DNA from: Acidobacteriota bacterium
GTDB lineage: Bacteria; Acidobacteriota; Vicinamibacteria; Vicinamibacterales; 2-12-FULL-66-21
NCBI GenBank assembly: GCA_020200195.1
Contig: JAIVJE010000030.1
Location: forward strand, 1-12,669
Length of the DNA: 12,669 nt
Direction of reading: 5' to 3'
The notes beneath the pieces were generated by a model that worked only from the letters and a program-made list of their open reading frames with translations, was not told where the DNA came from and made no database searches. Below, piece by piece: positions 5,708-12,669 of the stretch. The position numbers were made by a program, and so were the translations under genes. The stretch's first letter is position 1; every line of letters starts with the position of its first letter.

Positions 5708-7222
5708 TCACTGTCTCGGCAGGAACGCGGGCCGGTCACGATCGACCGGTGGTGCCAGCCGTTGTTCGGCGGGCTGCAGGCAGTTGTCGCACGTGCCGCA
5801 CGGCTCCACGCCGTCAGTTTCGTTGAAGTACTCCAGCAGGAGTTTCCACCGACAGTCAGCGCTTTGGGCGTAGGACGCCATCCGTTGCAGCTTGTCGCGA
5901 TCCGCCTCCTTGCGACTCGTGTAGAGGAGCGCCACCTCCTCGATGCGTGAGCCGTCGACAGTGTCCCCCACGAGCCTGAACCGGGACCCTCGGAGCTCAC
6001 GGACCAGTCCAAGCTCCTTCATCATCGCCAGCACGGAACGGATCTTCGTCTTCGCGACGCCTGTGGCCTGCGCCTGTACCTCGGGTAGTGTGGCTGGAGC
6101 ATCGGCAGCGCCGAGCGCGAGCAACGCGTCGCGCACAGCGACAATGTCGTCCGCGCCCGGGTATTTGCCGCCCATGAAAAACTGGTGCGTGCGTCGATCC
6201 TCGACTCTATAGAGAAGGATGCACTCGGCCGGGTCTCCGTCGCGGCCGGCGCGGCCGGACTCCTGATAGTACGCTTCCAGCGAACCTGGCATGTCGTAAT
6301 GGACGACGAACCGGATATCTGCTTTGTCGATGCCCATCCCGAACGCATTGGTCGCCACGATCGCCTTGAGCTCGCCTGCCATGAAACGATCCTGAGTCTC
6401 GCGCCGGGTTCGAGCGGCCAGACCACCGTGGTAACTGGCCACCGTGAGGCCTTCCGCCTCGAGCGTCCTCGACACACTCTCGCAGTGCTTCACGGTCGCG
6501 ACGTACACCAGACCATTCCCCGTGGTGTCGCGCAGGAGCCGCACGAGCCGCTGTTCCTTCGCCGTGTCCGTCGCGGTGTGGTGAACGCGGTAGTGGAGGT
6601 TTGGCCGGAACACCCCGAGGTTGAGCACCGCCGGGTTTCTCAACCCGAGCAGACGGACGACGTCCTCGAGCACGCGCTCGGTCGCCGTCGCGGTCAGGGC
6701 AAGTACCGGCGGCGATCCGAGCGCCTTCACCGCGGCCCCGAGGTTGAGGAAAGCCGGTCGGAAGTCATGTCCCCACTCGGAAAGACAATGCGCTTCGTCC
6801 ACGACGAACAGATCGATCCGCGTCTCTTTCAGCGCGGCGACGAGGTCTGCGTTCTCCAGCCGTTCTGGCGTCGCGAACACGAAATCAATCGACCCGGCAC
6901 GGACAGCCTCGAGCGTCGCCGCGACGTCACGCTCCGGCACGGTCGAGTTGATCTGACGCGCCCAGACGCCGAGCTCGTTCAACTTGTCGGTTTGATCTTT
7001 CATCAACGAGATCAGTGGCGAGACGACCACCGTCGTCCCTGGCAGGTGCAGCGCCGGAAGCTGATAGCACAGCGATTTGCCGGCGCCCGTCGGCATGATG
7101 GCCACAGTATCGCGGTGCGCGACGATCGATTCGATCACCTGCTGCTGGCCCGGCCGGAATTCGGAAAGCTTGAACGTGCCCCGCATGAGGCGCTTGAGAG
7201 CTGTGAGGTTGCGACGGGGCAC
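5708..7222 (-). CDS. recQ: RecQ-family ATP-dependent DNA helicase, short form
   Basis: A 504-aa protein if started at GTG 7222. This keeps the N-terminal helix and motif 0 (EFRPGQQQ, 21-28); ATG 7186 would cut into that helix. Upstream in-frame starts would lie inside the neighbouring permease gene. Motif I is MPTGAGKS (43-50), motif II DEAH (142-145), the RecQ aromatic loop follows as SEWGHDFRP, and motif VI is YYQESGRAGRDGD. A zinc-binding set (Cys457, Cys475, Cys478, Cys481) lies close to the C-terminus. A segment of about 100 residues with a helix-turn-helix-like stretch (TKIRSVLAMMKELGLVREL) precedes that zinc set, whereas in E. coli RecQ the winged helix comes after it. There is no HRDC domain. 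RecQ unwinds DNA 3' to 5' in recombination and repair. No ribosome site was seen. It follows the permease remnant by 31 bases. Confidence 0.9.
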   Translation of the reverse strand: MPRRNLTALKRLMRGTFKLSEFRPGQQQVIESIVAHRDTVAIMPTGAGKSLCYQLPALHLPGTTVVVSPLISLMKDQTDKLNELGVWARQINSTVPERDVAATLEAVRAGSIDFVFATPERLENADLVAALKETRIDLFVVDEAHCLSEWGHDFRPAFLNLGAAVKALGSPPVLALTATATERVLEDVVRLLGLRNPAVLNLGVFRPNLHYRVHHTATDTAKEQRLVRLLRDTTGNGLVYVATVKHCESVSRTLEAEGLTVASYHGGLAARTRRETQDRFMAGELKAIVATNAFGMGIDKADIRFVVHYDMPGSLEAYYQESGRAGRDGDPAECILLYRVEDRRTHQFFMGGKYPGADDIVAVRDALLALGAADAPATLPEVQAQATGVAKTKIRSVLAMMKELGLVRELRGSRFRLVGDTVDGSRIEEVALLYTSRKEADRDKLQRMASYAQSADCRWKLLLEYFNETDGVEPCGTCDNCLQPAEQRLAPPVDRDRPAFLPRQ

Positions 7223-7253
7223 ACCGGCGACGTCAGCAAGGCACGTGCCGACG

Positions 7254-7860
7254 CTATACGACGAGACCGAGATTCTCCCGTCGAGCCGCGAAGATCCTGC
7301 GCGCAGGGATGAAGAGCAAATGGCCGATGACCGCCGCAACAAGGCACCACCCGGCGAGAAACACCGGTGCGAGCACCGGCTGATGCAGGACACGCGTCGC
7401 GGCGAGCGCTAGAAAGACAGACGGGAACCCGGCGGCAAGGAACGCCACGAGCCCGAGGAGTGCAGCGGCCCCGTGAGCATTGCTGCCACGGCCGATGCTG
7501 TTGAGGTCTACGGCGCGCGGAAAAATCGCGGACAGCATCGCGGCCCCTGGCGCGACCAGCGTGTACGTGGAGATCAGCGACAGCGGCACGCACAGCCACA
7601 GCGCGGCAGAGCCTCCGGGCACCGCGATCGCGGCCGCCAGCACACAGAACATCGCCGGCAGGATCGCGATCAGCCCGTTGCCGGCCGCCTTGCCTCTCAG
7701 ATAGTCACGATCCGACAACGGCGAGAGCAGCGCGAGCGTCAACCCGGCCCGATCGATCGCGAACTGGTTCATCGCCAGGGGAAGGATCGACATGAGGCTC
7801 AGAAACGATCCGACGGACGCGAGGCTCACACCGCTCTGCAGCGATACGATCCAATGCCAC
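7254..7860 (-). pseudogene. ABC-2 type exporter permease, C-terminal part in a shifted frame
   Basis: The minus-strand frame that ends at TAG 7256-7254 reads as membrane protein only from about 7860 downward. It starts with GVSLASVGSFLSLMSILP, then NQFAIDRAGLTLALLSPLSDRD and GKAAGN, a block typical of ABC-2 exporter permeases, and carries about five membrane helices to the end. Above 7860 the same frame becomes Arg/Ser-rich nonsense. It has no start codon or ribosome site of its own at the junction. It therefore looks like the second half of the permease that begins at 8709, separated by a frameshift near 7830-7860. Whether the shift is a true mutation, a sequencing error or a programmed event cannot be told from this window. 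Confidence 0.7.
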
Positions 7861-8709
7861 CAGTCCCAGCGCATGAAGAGCGATTGCGATGGCACCCAGC
7901 GCGACGACCGGGCCGGCCGCCCGGACGACGTCGTAGCTCGCCGCCGCGCGAGTCGACGCGACATACAGCTCCGACGGCGCCGAAGCGAACGCGCGCTTCG
8001 CAACGTACACAGCCCACGCCGGGAGGCCGGTGGCACCAGCGTCTGTACCCTCGGATTCGCTTGCGTAGGAACCTCCGAGCACACTCGGCAACATACCCAA
8101 GAGGGGAATGATCAAGACGACACCGAGCGTCAGTAGCTCGCCCCGTCGCCGATCCCGCACCGCAAGGTGAATGACGCTGGTCGCCAGCGACGAAAGGCCG
8201 ACGATGGAGGCCAGCATCAGGACGCCGCCGGCCAGCGCAGTAAGTGCGGCACTGAACGCGCCACCGGCCGCCAGACCTACCGGGAGCGCCAGGACGACGG
8301 GAATCAGGAGCAATGCCCACGGGTCCGCGAACGTGGCTGCGGCCTGCGATACGTACAACGTGTTTCGCGGGATCGGCAGCAGCAGGAGCCGGACAGGATT
8401 GGTGCGGTCGCCAATGGGCAGGAGCATCGGCCCTACCACGGCGAGCACACACGCCGCGAACATCATGTACCGGAGCGCTTCGAACGTCAGGGGCGCAGGA
8501 TCGCCGGAGGCGAGCGCATGGCCGCTATACCCCGCGAGACCGGCGAGCCCGATGGCAGACGGGACCATGAGCGCGATCGCCAGAATCGGGCCGAGCTGCT
8601 CGATGGCAAGGGAGAATCGCTCGTCGGTGTCGCGCGCGCCGGTGCGCTCCATCGAGTTCACGAGGATGCGCCACCGCATCCACGCGAAGGCGCGCAGGAT
8701 CCTTAACAC
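7705..8709 (-). CDS. ABC-2 type exporter permease, N-terminal part
   Basis: A 334-aa reading frame from GTG 8709. About the first 290 residues hold six likely membrane helices, among them LGPILAIALMVPSAIGLAGLA, ALLLIPVVLALPVGLAAG and VVALGAIAIALHALGLVAL. From about 7835 the frame turns into an Arg/Glu/Pro-rich tail without hydrophobic character, while the permease pattern continues in another minus-strand frame down to 7254. The full span 8709-7254 is 1456 bases, one more than a multiple of three, as expected for a single-base insertion or a two-base loss; a larger deletion is also possible. It begins six bases after the ATPase stop codon, so the pair forms an exporter operon. The substrate is unknown. 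Confidence 0.72.
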   Translation of the reverse strand: MLRILRAFAWMRWRILVNSMERTGARDTDERFSLAIEQLGPILAIALMVPSAIGLAGLAGYSGHALASGDPAPLTFEALRYMMFAACVLAVVGPMLLPIGDRTNPVRLLLLPIPRNTLYVSQAAATFADPWALLLIPVVLALPVGLAAGGAFSAALTALAGGVLMLASIVGLSSLATSVIHLAVRDRRRGELLTLGVVLIIPLLGMLPSVLGGSYASESEGTDAGATGLPAWAVYVAKRAFASAPSELYVASTRAAASYDVVRAAGPVVALGAIAIALHALGLVALDRIAAERCEPRVRRIVSEPHVDPSPGDEPVRDRSGRVDARAALAVVGS

Positions 8710-8715
8710 CCCGTT

Positions 8716-9477
8716 CTAGATCCAGTCGAGCGCGGCAGGCGTCCGCGCCTCTCCGCCCACGAGCCCGATGAACAGCTCTTCGAGAGTCGAGCCGCCGCCC
8801 GCGCCGGCGTGCAGCTCCGCGATCGTCCCCTGCGCGACCATCCGGCCGTTGGCGATGACGCCGATGTGCGTAGACAGCCGTTCCACGATCTCGAGAATAT
8901 GCGACGTCAGGAAGATGGTGCCGCCGCGTCCGACGAACGACAGCAGCAGATCCTTCATCTGGCGCGACGCCATCGCATCAATCCCTTCGAAGGGCTCGTC
9001 GAGAAACAGAAGCCGCGGCGCGGGGAGCAGCGCGGCCGCCAGCGACAGCTTCTTGCGCATGCCGTGAGAGAAGTCTGTGACGAGTGTGGTGCCGGCCGTT
9101 TTCAGATCCATGACTTCGAGCAGGTCGGATGAACGGCTGCGTGCCGTGGCGGCGTCGAGCGAATGGACCTGCGCAATGAACGTCAGCGTTTCCTGGGCCG
9201 TGAGGCGATCGAACAGCGCGAGGTCCTCGGGTACGACACCGACCCGCCGTTTGACCGACACCGGATCTGCGAGCGGATCGATGCCGAGAATCCGCATGCT
9301 GCCGGCTGACGGTTTCAACAACCCCGTCAGGCATTTGATCGTCGTCGATTTGCCGGCGCCGTTCGGTCCCAGAAACCCATACAGACTGCCCGCGGGCACG
9401 GCCAGATCGATGCCGTCGACGGCACGAAACGATCCAAAGTCGCGCGTCAGCTCGTGAGTTTCGACCGCCAGGTCCAT
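8716..9477 (-). CDS. ABC transporter ATP-binding protein, exporter type
   Basis: A 253-aa ATPase from ATG 9477. Walker A is GPNGAGKS (36-43). The signature loop is a variant, FSHGM (135-139), as is common in ABC-2 exporter ATPases. Walker B is LLFLDEP (155-161) and the H-loop histidine is His192 in FLTSHILE. The length is normal for this family. It would power the permease encoded immediately downstream, with a six-base gap. The upstream region is shared with a divergent gene and contains TACAAT close to the ATG. The substrate cannot be read from the sequence; exported drugs, lipids or peptides are all possible. Confidence 0.92.
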   Translation of the reverse strand: MDLAVETHELTRDFGSFRAVDGIDLAVPAGSLYGFLGPNGAGKSTTIKCLTGLLKPSAGSMRILGIDPLADPVSVKRRVGVVPEDLALFDRLTAQETLTFIAQVHSLDAATARSRSSDLLEVMDLKTAGTTLVTDFSHGMRKKLSLAAALLPAPRLLFLDEPFEGIDAMASRQMKDLLLSFVGRGGTIFLTSHILEIVERLSTHIGVIANGRMVAQGTIAELHAGAGGGSTLEELFIGLVGGEARTPAALDWI

Positions 9478-9485
9478 GGGCGGCG

Positions 9486-9491
9486 ATTGTA
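9486..9491 (-). promoter_or_regulatory. Candidate -10 element of the ABC exporter genes
   Basis: On the minus strand TACAAT (five of six consensus bases) ends eight bases before the ATG at 9477. The transcript would have almost no leader. No -35 box is evident. Confidence 0.4.
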
Positions 9492-9611
9492 TCGCGTCTC
9501 CCAGCTCAGCACTGACGTGCGTCGCGGCGACTGCCGCTTCTGACTGTCCCTCCTGGGTGTCCCCACGTCGATGGCGGGCCGTCCAGTCCGAATGCTGCGC
9601 GTGCGATCGTG

Positions 9612-9617
9612 TAGCAT
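9612..9617 (+). promoter_or_regulatory. Candidate -10 element for a leaderless transcript
   Basis: TAGCAT ends six bases before the ATG at 9624, the same spacing as TATGAT before GTG 2813. No Shine-Dalgarno motif precedes the ATG. The hexamer keeps the key TA at its start and T at its end. Confidence 0.35.
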
Positions 9618-9623
9618 CAAAGC

Positions 9624-9971
9624 ATGAAGACCCTGATCATCAGCGATGGCGCGCCGATGCCGGCGGCGTTGAGGGACGTCGTGCAGCGCGGCAGCACGGT
9701 CCTGCAGGAACGCCACGTGGACGAGCTCGACGCCTCGCGCATCGCACAGATGAATCTCGATCGCATTGTCTTCTGGTCTCCATCGGGCAGCGCGGCGCTC
9801 CGCGAGATCGCGCGGGATTGCGCGAAAGCCGACGCGGTGGAACGGCGCGAGACGATGGTGTACGTAGTGGGCGACGAGGGGATCACTCCTGAAAGTGTCC
9901 CCCAGCACGAACGGTTTGTCTGGCCACGCGACGAAGACCGGTTGAAGATGGCCTTCATGACCGGCGCATGA
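9624..9971 (+). CDS. Hypothetical 115-aa protein with alternating strands and helices
   Basis: Not recognised. The sequence reads as alternating beta strands and helices: KTLIISDG at the start, DRIVFWSPSG in the middle, ETMVYVVGDEG later, and RFVWPRDEDRLKMAFM at the end. This resembles a receiver-like or small Rossmann-like fold, but the acidic cluster and phosphate-accepting Asp of a real response regulator are not evident. It has no signal peptide or membrane helix, so it is probably cytoplasmic. Its stop codon overlaps the start of the DUF255 gene in the pattern ATGA (9968-9971), which implies coupled translation. The start is ATG 9624, without a ribosome site, behind a candidate -10 element. 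Confidence 0.7.
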   Translation: MKTLIISDGAPMPAALRDVVQRGSTVLQERHVDELDASRIAQMNLDRIVFWSPSGSAALREIARDCAKADAVERRETMVYVVGDEGITPESVPQHERFVWPRDEDRLKMAFMTGA

Positions 9972-11974
9972 ACATGAATCGTCTTTCGCGAGAGCGAAGC
10001 CCATATCTGCTTCAGCACGCCTCCAACCCCGTGGACTGGTATTCCTGGAGCGAGGAGGCTTTCGCACGCGCACGAACCGAAGACAAGCCTGTGTTCCTCT
10101 CGATCGGCTACTCCACGTGCCATTGGTGTCACGTGATGGAGCACGAGTCGTTCGAGAACGACGCAATCGCGCAGCTCCTGAACCGCGATTTCGTGTCGAT
10201 CAAGGTCGATCGTGAAGAGCGCCCGGATGTCGATCGCGTATACATGGCGTTCGTGCAGGCCACAACGGGTGCCGGCGGTTGGCCGATGACGGTGTTCCTG
10301 ACGCCTGAGCTCAAGCCGTTCTTTGGTGGCACCTACTTTCCGCCGTCCTCGAAATGGGGACGGCCCGGCTTTACGGATCTACTGGCGGAGCTTGCGAGAG
10401 TCTGGAAAGAGGACCGTCCGCGCGTGGAGCATGCCGCCGCCGAGCTGCTCGAACGACTGAAATTGGTCACGCGCACGACCGCTAAGACGCGCGTCGAATC
10501 CGCAGTGGCCGACGAGAGTGCGCTCGACGCAGCCATCGAGCAATACCAGATGGCTTTCGACCGGCGGCGCGGCGGCTTCGGCGATGCGCCTAAGTTCCCT
10601 CGTCCTTCCGAGTTGCTGTTTCTGCTCCGCGAGCACGCCCGGCGCCTGCGCGGCGGTTCCGGCGCCGCGGCGCCGCTGCTGATGGCCACAGACACGCTTC
10701 GCGCCATGGCGCTCGGCGGCATGCGGGATCACATCGGCGGCGGCTTTCATCGCTATGCAGTCGATGCCGAGTGGCGCGTGCCCCATTTCGAGAAGATGCT
10801 CTACGATCAGGCCCAGCTGTCGCTGGCGTATCTCGAAGCCGCGCAGGCCACTGGTGATCCGTTTTACGCCGCGGTGGCGGAGGACACGCTCCAGTACGTC
10901 ATGCGCGACATGACGCACAAGGAAGGTGGCTTTTACTGCGCCGAGGACGCGGACAGCGTCCCGCCGGAAGAGGCCGCAAACCCGCAGGCGCGGCAAACGG
11001 AGGGTGCCTTCTACATCTGGCGTGACGCCGAGATCGAGGCGCTTCTCGGCGAGGATGCCGGCATAGCACGGCGGCGCTTCGGCATCGAGCCCGATGGCAA
11101 CGCGCCCAGCGATCCGCAGGGGGAGTTCACGGGCCGGAACCTCCTCTACACGATCGCCGCGTTCGCGCGCGCCGCACGGATCCTCGACGGTGAGTCCTCG
11201 CAGGCTTACCTCCAGGCGGCCCGACGGGCGGCGTCCTTCATTCGGAACGCGCTGTGGGATCCGTCCACGCGCACCCTGCTCCGGCGGTTCCGCGAAGGAG
11301 ACGCGGCGATCGATGGATACGCAGAAGACTACGCGTACCTGATCTTCGGGCTGCTGGAGCTCTTTCAGGCGGATGGGGATCCCGCGTGGCTCGACTGGGC
11401 GTTGATGTTGCAGGCGCGGCAGGACGAGCTGTTCTGGGATCCTGACGAGGGCGGCTGGTTCAGCACGTCTGGCGACGATTCTTCCGTTCTGTTGCGACTG
11501 AAAGAAGACTACGACGGCGCCGAGCCGGCGGCGAGCTCGATCTCGGTGTTGAATCTCTTGACCCTCGCCCACTTGCAGAGCAGCAGCGATGCGCTCGCCA
11601 AGTCGGAGCGCACGCTGGCGAGGTACGGGCCGCGGATCGGCGCGGCCGCACGTGCGCTTCCCATGATGCTGTGCGCCCTCTCGGCGTGGCACGCAGGGTA
11701 CACACAAGTGGTCATCGCTGGGACGCGCAACGCGGCAGACACCGCCGCCCTGCACGCGGAGGCGGCGCGCCATTACCTGCCCTTCGGACTCGTCGTTCCT
11801 GTCGAACCTGGTGCCAGCCAGCGCACGCTCGGCTCGCTCATGCCGTTTCTCGCGTCGATGACGCCGCGGGATGGGCGCGCGGCAGCGTACGTCTGCCGGG
11901 AATTCGCCTGCCGGCAACCGGTGACCGATCCGCGCGAGCTCGAAGCGGAGCTGCGGATCCCTACCCATGTCTAG
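9968..11974 (+). CDS. DUF255/YyaL-type thioredoxin-fold protein
   Basis: A 668-aa protein, the usual size of the YyaL/SSP411 family. The N-terminus has the family motifs SPYLLQHASNPVDWYSW (11-27) and the thioredoxin-like CHWC at Cys51-Cys54 within STCHWCHVMEHESFE. The first 170 residues or so form the thioredoxin-like domain. The rest resembles an all-helical six-hairpin barrel like that of sugar epimerases and glycosidases, with GGMRDHIGGGFHRY at about 250-263 and PHFEKMLYDQAQ soon after. A late YVCREFACRQPV is also typical of the family. The molecular function is not established. It has no signal peptide, so it is likely cytoplasmic. The start overlaps the preceding gene by four bases, and a second in-frame ATG lies six bases on. 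The end overlaps the hydratase start by eight bases, suggesting one translational unit. Confidence 0.93.
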   Translation: MNMNRLSRERSPYLLQHASNPVDWYSWSEEAFARARTEDKPVFLSIGYSTCHWCHVMEHESFENDAIAQLLNRDFVSIKVDREERPDVDRVYMAFVQATTGAGGWPMTVFLTPELKPFFGGTYFPPSSKWGRPGFTDLLAELARVWKEDRPRVEHAAAELLERLKLVTRTTAKTRVESAVADESALDAAIEQYQMAFDRRRGGFGDAPKFPRPSELLFLLREHARRLRGGSGAAAPLLMATDTLRAMALGGMRDHIGGGFHRYAVDAEWRVPHFEKMLYDQAQLSLAYLEAAQATGDPFYAAVAEDTLQYVMRDMTHKEGGFYCAEDADSVPPEEAANPQARQTEGAFYIWRDAEIEALLGEDAGIARRRFGIEPDGNAPSDPQGEFTGRNLLYTIAAFARAARILDGESSQAYLQAARRAASFIRNALWDPSTRTLLRRFREGDAAIDGYAEDYAYLIFGLLELFQADGDPAWLDWALMLQARQDELFWDPDEGGWFSTSGDDSSVLLRLKEDYDGAEPAASSISVLNLLTLAHLQSSSDALAKSERTLARYGPRIGAAARALPMMLCALSAWHAGYTQVVIAGTRNAADTAALHAEAARHYLPFGLVVPVEPGASQRTLGSLMPFLASMTPRDGRAAAYVCREFACRQPVTDPRELEAELRIPTHV

Positions 11975-12669
11975 CGCGGTGACCATCGCTCTCTCCGGCG
12001 ATCGTACGCGCGCCGCCCTTCGCCTGTTTCACCCGACAGGCAACATCATGACCGCGGATATGATCGGGGCGGTGCGCGCCGCGATCGAGAGCGCGTCGCG
12101 AGAGCCGCACCTCAAGCTGATCACGATCGCCGGCGAAGGCGCAGATTTCAGCTACGGCGCCAGCATACCGGAGCACCTTCCCGACCAGATTTCCCGCGTT
12201 CTGCCGCTGATGCATCAGCTCGTCGAGGATATACTCGACGCTCCGGCGCCAACCGCTGCCGTCGTTCGCGGACGCTGCCTGGGCGGCGGGTTCGAGCTCG
12301 CGCTCGCGTGCGACTTCATCTTCGCGGCGGACGCTGCCGTCTTCGGCTTGCCGGAGATCGCCCTGGGCGTGTTTCCGCCCGCAGCCGCCGCGCTGCTGCC
12401 GGCGCGCGTCGGCACCGCATTGGCCACACGCGCGATTCTGACCGGCGAGAGCCGCGCCGCTGCCGCCTGGCAGACGTGCGGCTTGATCGATTTCGTCGCG
12501 CCGACTGGGGATCTGGAGGCAGAGGTAGACCGGTGGTTCGACCGGCATCTGGCGGGAAAGTCCGCCGCCGCGCTTCGTCACGCGGCCGCCGCCGCACGCG
12601 CGGGGCTGCTCGCCCACGTGCGCGCCACGCTGCCCGATTTAGAGCGGCTATACTTGGAGGATCTCATGC
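11967..12669 (+). CDS. Enoyl-CoA hydratase family protein, Dch-like (cut at the window end)
   Basis: At least 234 residues are visible and the frame is still open at the window edge. It is a crotonase-fold protein. The oxyanion-hole block RGRCLGGGFELALACDF (101-117) and FGLPEIALGVFPPA (126-139) are clear, and Glu110 and Glu130 match the two catalytic glutamates of crotonase, also 20 residues apart. The block GEGADFSYGASIPEHLPDQ (56-74) closely recalls cyclohexa-1,5-diene-1-carbonyl-CoA hydratase (Dch/BamR), which hydrates the ring product of benzoyl-CoA reduction in anaerobic aromatic degradation. A different enoyl-CoA hydratase remains possible. The start ATG 11967 overlaps the end of the DUF255 gene by eight bases and no strong ribosome site is present, which fits coupled translation. 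The remaining C-terminus is probably a few tens of residues. Confidence 0.85.
   Translation, partial: MSSAVTIALSGDRTRAALRLFHPTGNIMTADMIGAVRAAIESASREPHLKLITIAGEGADFSYGASIPEHLPDQISRVLPLMHQLVEDILDAPAPTAAVVRGRCLGGGFELALACDFIFAADAAVFGLPEIALGVFPPAAAALLPARVGTALATRAILTGESRAAAAWQTCGLIDFVAPTGDLEAEVDRWFDRHLAGKSAAALRHAAAAARAGLLAHVRATLPDLERLYLEDLM

Noticed and set aside
5136..5873. 245-aa plus-strand frame starting at TTG
   Set aside because: Arg/Gly-rich shadow of GC-rich DNA that runs through the anti-sigma remnant in another frame and into recQ. Its start (VTCEIRRR) faintly recalls an anti-sigma N-terminus but the rest does not.
6185..7312. 375-aa plus-strand frame opposite recQ
   Set aside because: Antisense shadow; recQ motifs are unmistakable on the other strand.
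10379..11986. 535-aa minus-strand frame opposite the DUF255 gene
   Set aside because: Arg/Glu/Pro/Val-rich antisense shadow of a strongly supported gene.
12656..12669. New gene starting at ATG 12666 after GGAGG
   Set aside because: The ATG is in the same frame as the hydratase, which is still open and not yet full length, so it is most likely an internal methionine.

Overview
The window is GC-rich, densely coded bacterial chromosome. It holds no rRNA, tRNA, transposase or CRISPR array. An MCE (MlaD-type) protein, an OmpA-like domain, diderm envelope genes, a zinc-finger anti-sigma-like remnant and a Dch-like hydratase suggest a Gram-negative, soil or sediment type bacterium. Acidobacteriota (Vicinamibacteria-like) is my best guess from overall style, but no marker gene here proves it.

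Layout. (1) 16-2523, plus strand: an envelope operon with an MCE protein that carries a C-terminal OmpA-like domain, followed by three small membrane proteins with coiled-coil or YtxH-like features. Two have clear AGGAGG ribosome sites and one has AAGGAGG. The operon closes with a hairpin terminator at 2545-2565. (2) 2602-4578, plus: a 67-aa membrane protein, a YihY/BrkB membrane protein that may be read from a leaderless promoter, and an M48 zinc metalloprotease. (3) 4579-5235: about 650 bases without a convincing protein. It contains a palindromic AACGTT-rich repeat block (4586-4833), a run of five hairpins (4837-4992), and on the minus strand a good match to a sigma-54 promoter (5018-5003) whose predicted start falls at the first hairpin. 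A perfect 12-bp palindrome lies upstream. No minus-strand gene lies downstream within the window, so this could be an orphan sigma-54-driven structured RNA. (4) 5230-5682: a zinc-finger anti-sigma-like remnant whose in-frame ATG is followed at once by TAG. (5) 5708-9477, minus: an ABC exporter ATPase, its permease (split by a frameshift) and a short RecQ-family helicase without an HRDC domain. (6) 9624-12669, plus: a tightly overlapping unit of a 115-aa unknown, a DUF255/YyaL thioredoxin-fold protein, and a crotonase-family protein that resembles cyclohexa-1,5-diene-1-carbonyl-CoA hydratase (Dch) of anaerobic benzoyl-CoA degradation. The last gene is cut by the window edge.

How the parts may work together: block 1 probably serves phospholipid or hydrophobic-molecule traffic across the envelope. 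The minus-strand ABC pair would be an exporter if the permease were intact. The overlapping genes of block 6 are probably translated together. The most unusual material is in 4586-5113. All calls come from reading the sequence; no search or folding program was run.
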